Positions 62,786 to 64,000 of a stretch of 64,000 nucleotides of DNA are shown here, in pieces. The notes beneath the pieces are model-generated. The model did no database searches and was not told where the DNA came from. It saw nothing but the letters and a program-made list of their open reading frames with translations. Source of the stretch: Thamnaconus septentrionalis. Lineage: Eukaryota; Chordata; Actinopteri; Tetraodontiformes; Monacanthidae. The position numbers were made by a program, and so were the translations under genes. Every line of letters starts with the position of its first letter. Within the stretch, counting starts at the first letter, position 1. The stretch lies in assembly GCA_009823395.1 (NCBI GenBank), contig CM020510.1, positions 13,458,273 to 13,522,272 on the forward strand. Reading direction: 5' to 3'.

Positions 62786-63500
62786 TGGAAGAACTCCCAG
62801 ACAGATGTGTGGCTGTGAAACCCCCCCCCCACCCACCCACCACACACACACCCTCCCACAAACTACCCGGCCCACCTCCCCCACCGCCCCGGCCGACTTG
62901 AGAGCCACTCAATGTTTCCCGTTGAAAAGGAATTCTCAAAAGAGAGAAGGAACTCTTCAATGTCTGACGCTCTTTTATTGCAAAGCTAATTATCGGCAGC
63001 GGATCTGTCAGAGACCGGGGCCTCAAAGATGCGTTTTTGTCGGAGGAAAAATATAAAAGATAAAAAAAATAAATAAAGGAGGCAGAGGAGCGTGTGGAGG
63101 GAGGGGGAGGAGTGGAAACAGCTGCTTTGATGAGGGCAGATTCACGGCAGCTCCCAACACCTCAGTCAGACTTGTATTTTCATTGCCCTCCCTCATGTTC
63201 AGTAAAATTTTATGGGCTTACGGAATCACTCCGATCCTTCTCGGCAGGAGGGGTCGCTCCGAGAGCAGCCGCATCCCGGGGGAGGGGCTCGATGGGAACG
63301 CTTTTATCTTCCGGAGAGCCGGCGTTTCTCTTTTATCACAACACAGCTGACTCAGTCAGACGGGGACTGTGGCCCTGAAGAGGTGACGGGGGCGCTCGCA
63401 CATTTTTTTTCAAGCAAACGTCCCCGTCGGTTTCGGAGAAGTGAGTCGTCGCGAGCGCTGCGGGAAGGAGCCGACAATATTTCTGATCGAGCCGAGCAGA
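62300..63500. promoter_or_regulatory. GC- and CpG-enriched region, possible promoter or CpG island
   Basis: It contains CpG clusters (for example 62680-62705 and 63240-63320), a GA microsatellite at 62755-62780 and a C run at 62821-62830. A 127-codon open frame on the plus strand (62329-62712) has no recognisable domain and is low-complexity. A robo1 alternative promoter or unrelated transcript is possible, but nothing in the sequence proves it. Confidence 0.25.
62755..62780. repeat. GA microsatellite
   Basis: About twelve GA units. Confidence 0.93.
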
Positions 63501-63570
63501 GTCATGAGATTCTTGTGGGATCGTCTGGCTTCTTTCAACCTCTGCTCGCATTTTTGTTTTTAAGGGAGAC

Positions 63571-63605
63571 TTTTGTTCAAGAGACAGCGTCTCTCTTGAA
63601 CAAAA
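63571..63605. repeat. perfect 14-bp inverted repeat with 7-nt loop
   Basis: Positions 63571-63584 are the exact reverse complement of 63592-63605. No known RNA family was recognised. Confidence 0.93.
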
Positions 63606-64000
63606 CTAGAGACAGAAATTTCATTTAAAACTAACCTAAGCTTGTTTGTCCTGACATAAAGAATTTCACAGAAAATGAATCAAACCAATACTAACACGAC
63701 TTTTGACTTCGTCTCACGGATCTCACACAATCACTCAACGCACACATGACGCACACGCAGTGTTACACCTGCCCTGCCGCATAACTCCACTCGCACCCTG
63801 TAAAACTAACACAAGAAATCCCCTTTATATGATAATTTGCCTTGGTTGACGTGCTGGAACGCAGATAAGCAGAGTCAGGCTGACAAGATGGATGTGGCAG
63901 GGCTGCCAGGGGATTTGGTGCTGGCAGAGGTGGGGTTTATTTGGTGACAGAGCGCTGCGAAAGTGGCGACACGGCCCAGTGACCGCTGGCGTTCCCGGTG

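Larger units (their letters stand above)
35718..64000 (-). other. robo1: robo1 5' intron interior (probably between Ig1 and Ig2 exons), no exon found
   Basis: More than 28 kb upstream of the first visible exon contain no Ig1, signal-peptide or other recognisable coding block on either strand. The acceptor of the Ig2 exon requires an upstream coding exon ending one base into a codon, so the gene continues beyond 64000. The stretch holds microsatellites, CpG-dense patches, a decayed Tc1/mariner-like fragment and enhancer-like sequence, listed separately. An undetected short or untranslated exon cannot be excluded. Confidence 0.75.

Noticed and set aside
35718..64000. Search for the Ig1, signal-peptide or alternative first exon of robo1
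   Set aside because: No block resembling PPRIVEHP, an Ig1 Y-x-C motif or a Robo signal peptide was found on the minus strand. A very short or untranslated exon could still be missed.

Overview
The window is vertebrate genomic DNA, almost certainly from a ray-finned (teleost) fish. It carries one recognisable protein-coding gene: most of robo1 (roundabout guidance receptor 1), on the minus strand. The fish call rests on a mammal-like exon order packed into short introns (about 0.1 to 4.8 kb), dense dinucleotide microsatellites, and small hAT-like and decayed Tc1/mariner-like elements.

Twenty-three consecutive robo1 exons can be placed between 35717 and 1. Every one of the 22 introns is GT-AG, and the codon phases chain without a break: 3663 coding bases, about 1220 complete codons. 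In transcript order they encode Ig2 (35717-31025), Ig3 (30127-29741), Ig4 (24968-24547), Ig5 (22870-20700), three fibronectin type III domains (20539-14768), the juxtamembrane and transmembrane exon (13209-13009), and the cytoplasmic tail. The tail includes CC0 (YAGIRK, then a 27-nt microexon and a 43-nt exon), CC1 (PTPYATT) and CC2 (LLPPPP), followed by an acidic, proline-rich region cut off by the window start. Assignment to robo1 rather than robo2 or robo3 rests on tail blocks such as [21 protein letters not shown] and [11 protein letters not shown]. The signal peptide, Ig1 and 5' exons are not in the window, nor are CC3 and the C terminus.

From 35718 to 64000 I find no exon. This looks like the interior of a large intron between the Ig1 and Ig2 exons. 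It contains CpG-dense stretches (about 41750-42440 and 62300-63500), microsatellites, a decayed Tc1/mariner-like fragment (about 47960-48310) and TAAT-rich stretches that look like developmental enhancers, one with a perfect nuclear-receptor DR1.

Items most worth a second look are a perfect 46-bp-arm inverted repeat in the intron just upstream of the CC0 microexon, the microexon itself, a histidine-rich insertion in the tail, and a complete 297-bp hAT-type element with a perfect 8-bp target duplication beside the Ig5 splice donor. I see no multi-gene or evidently new biological system here.
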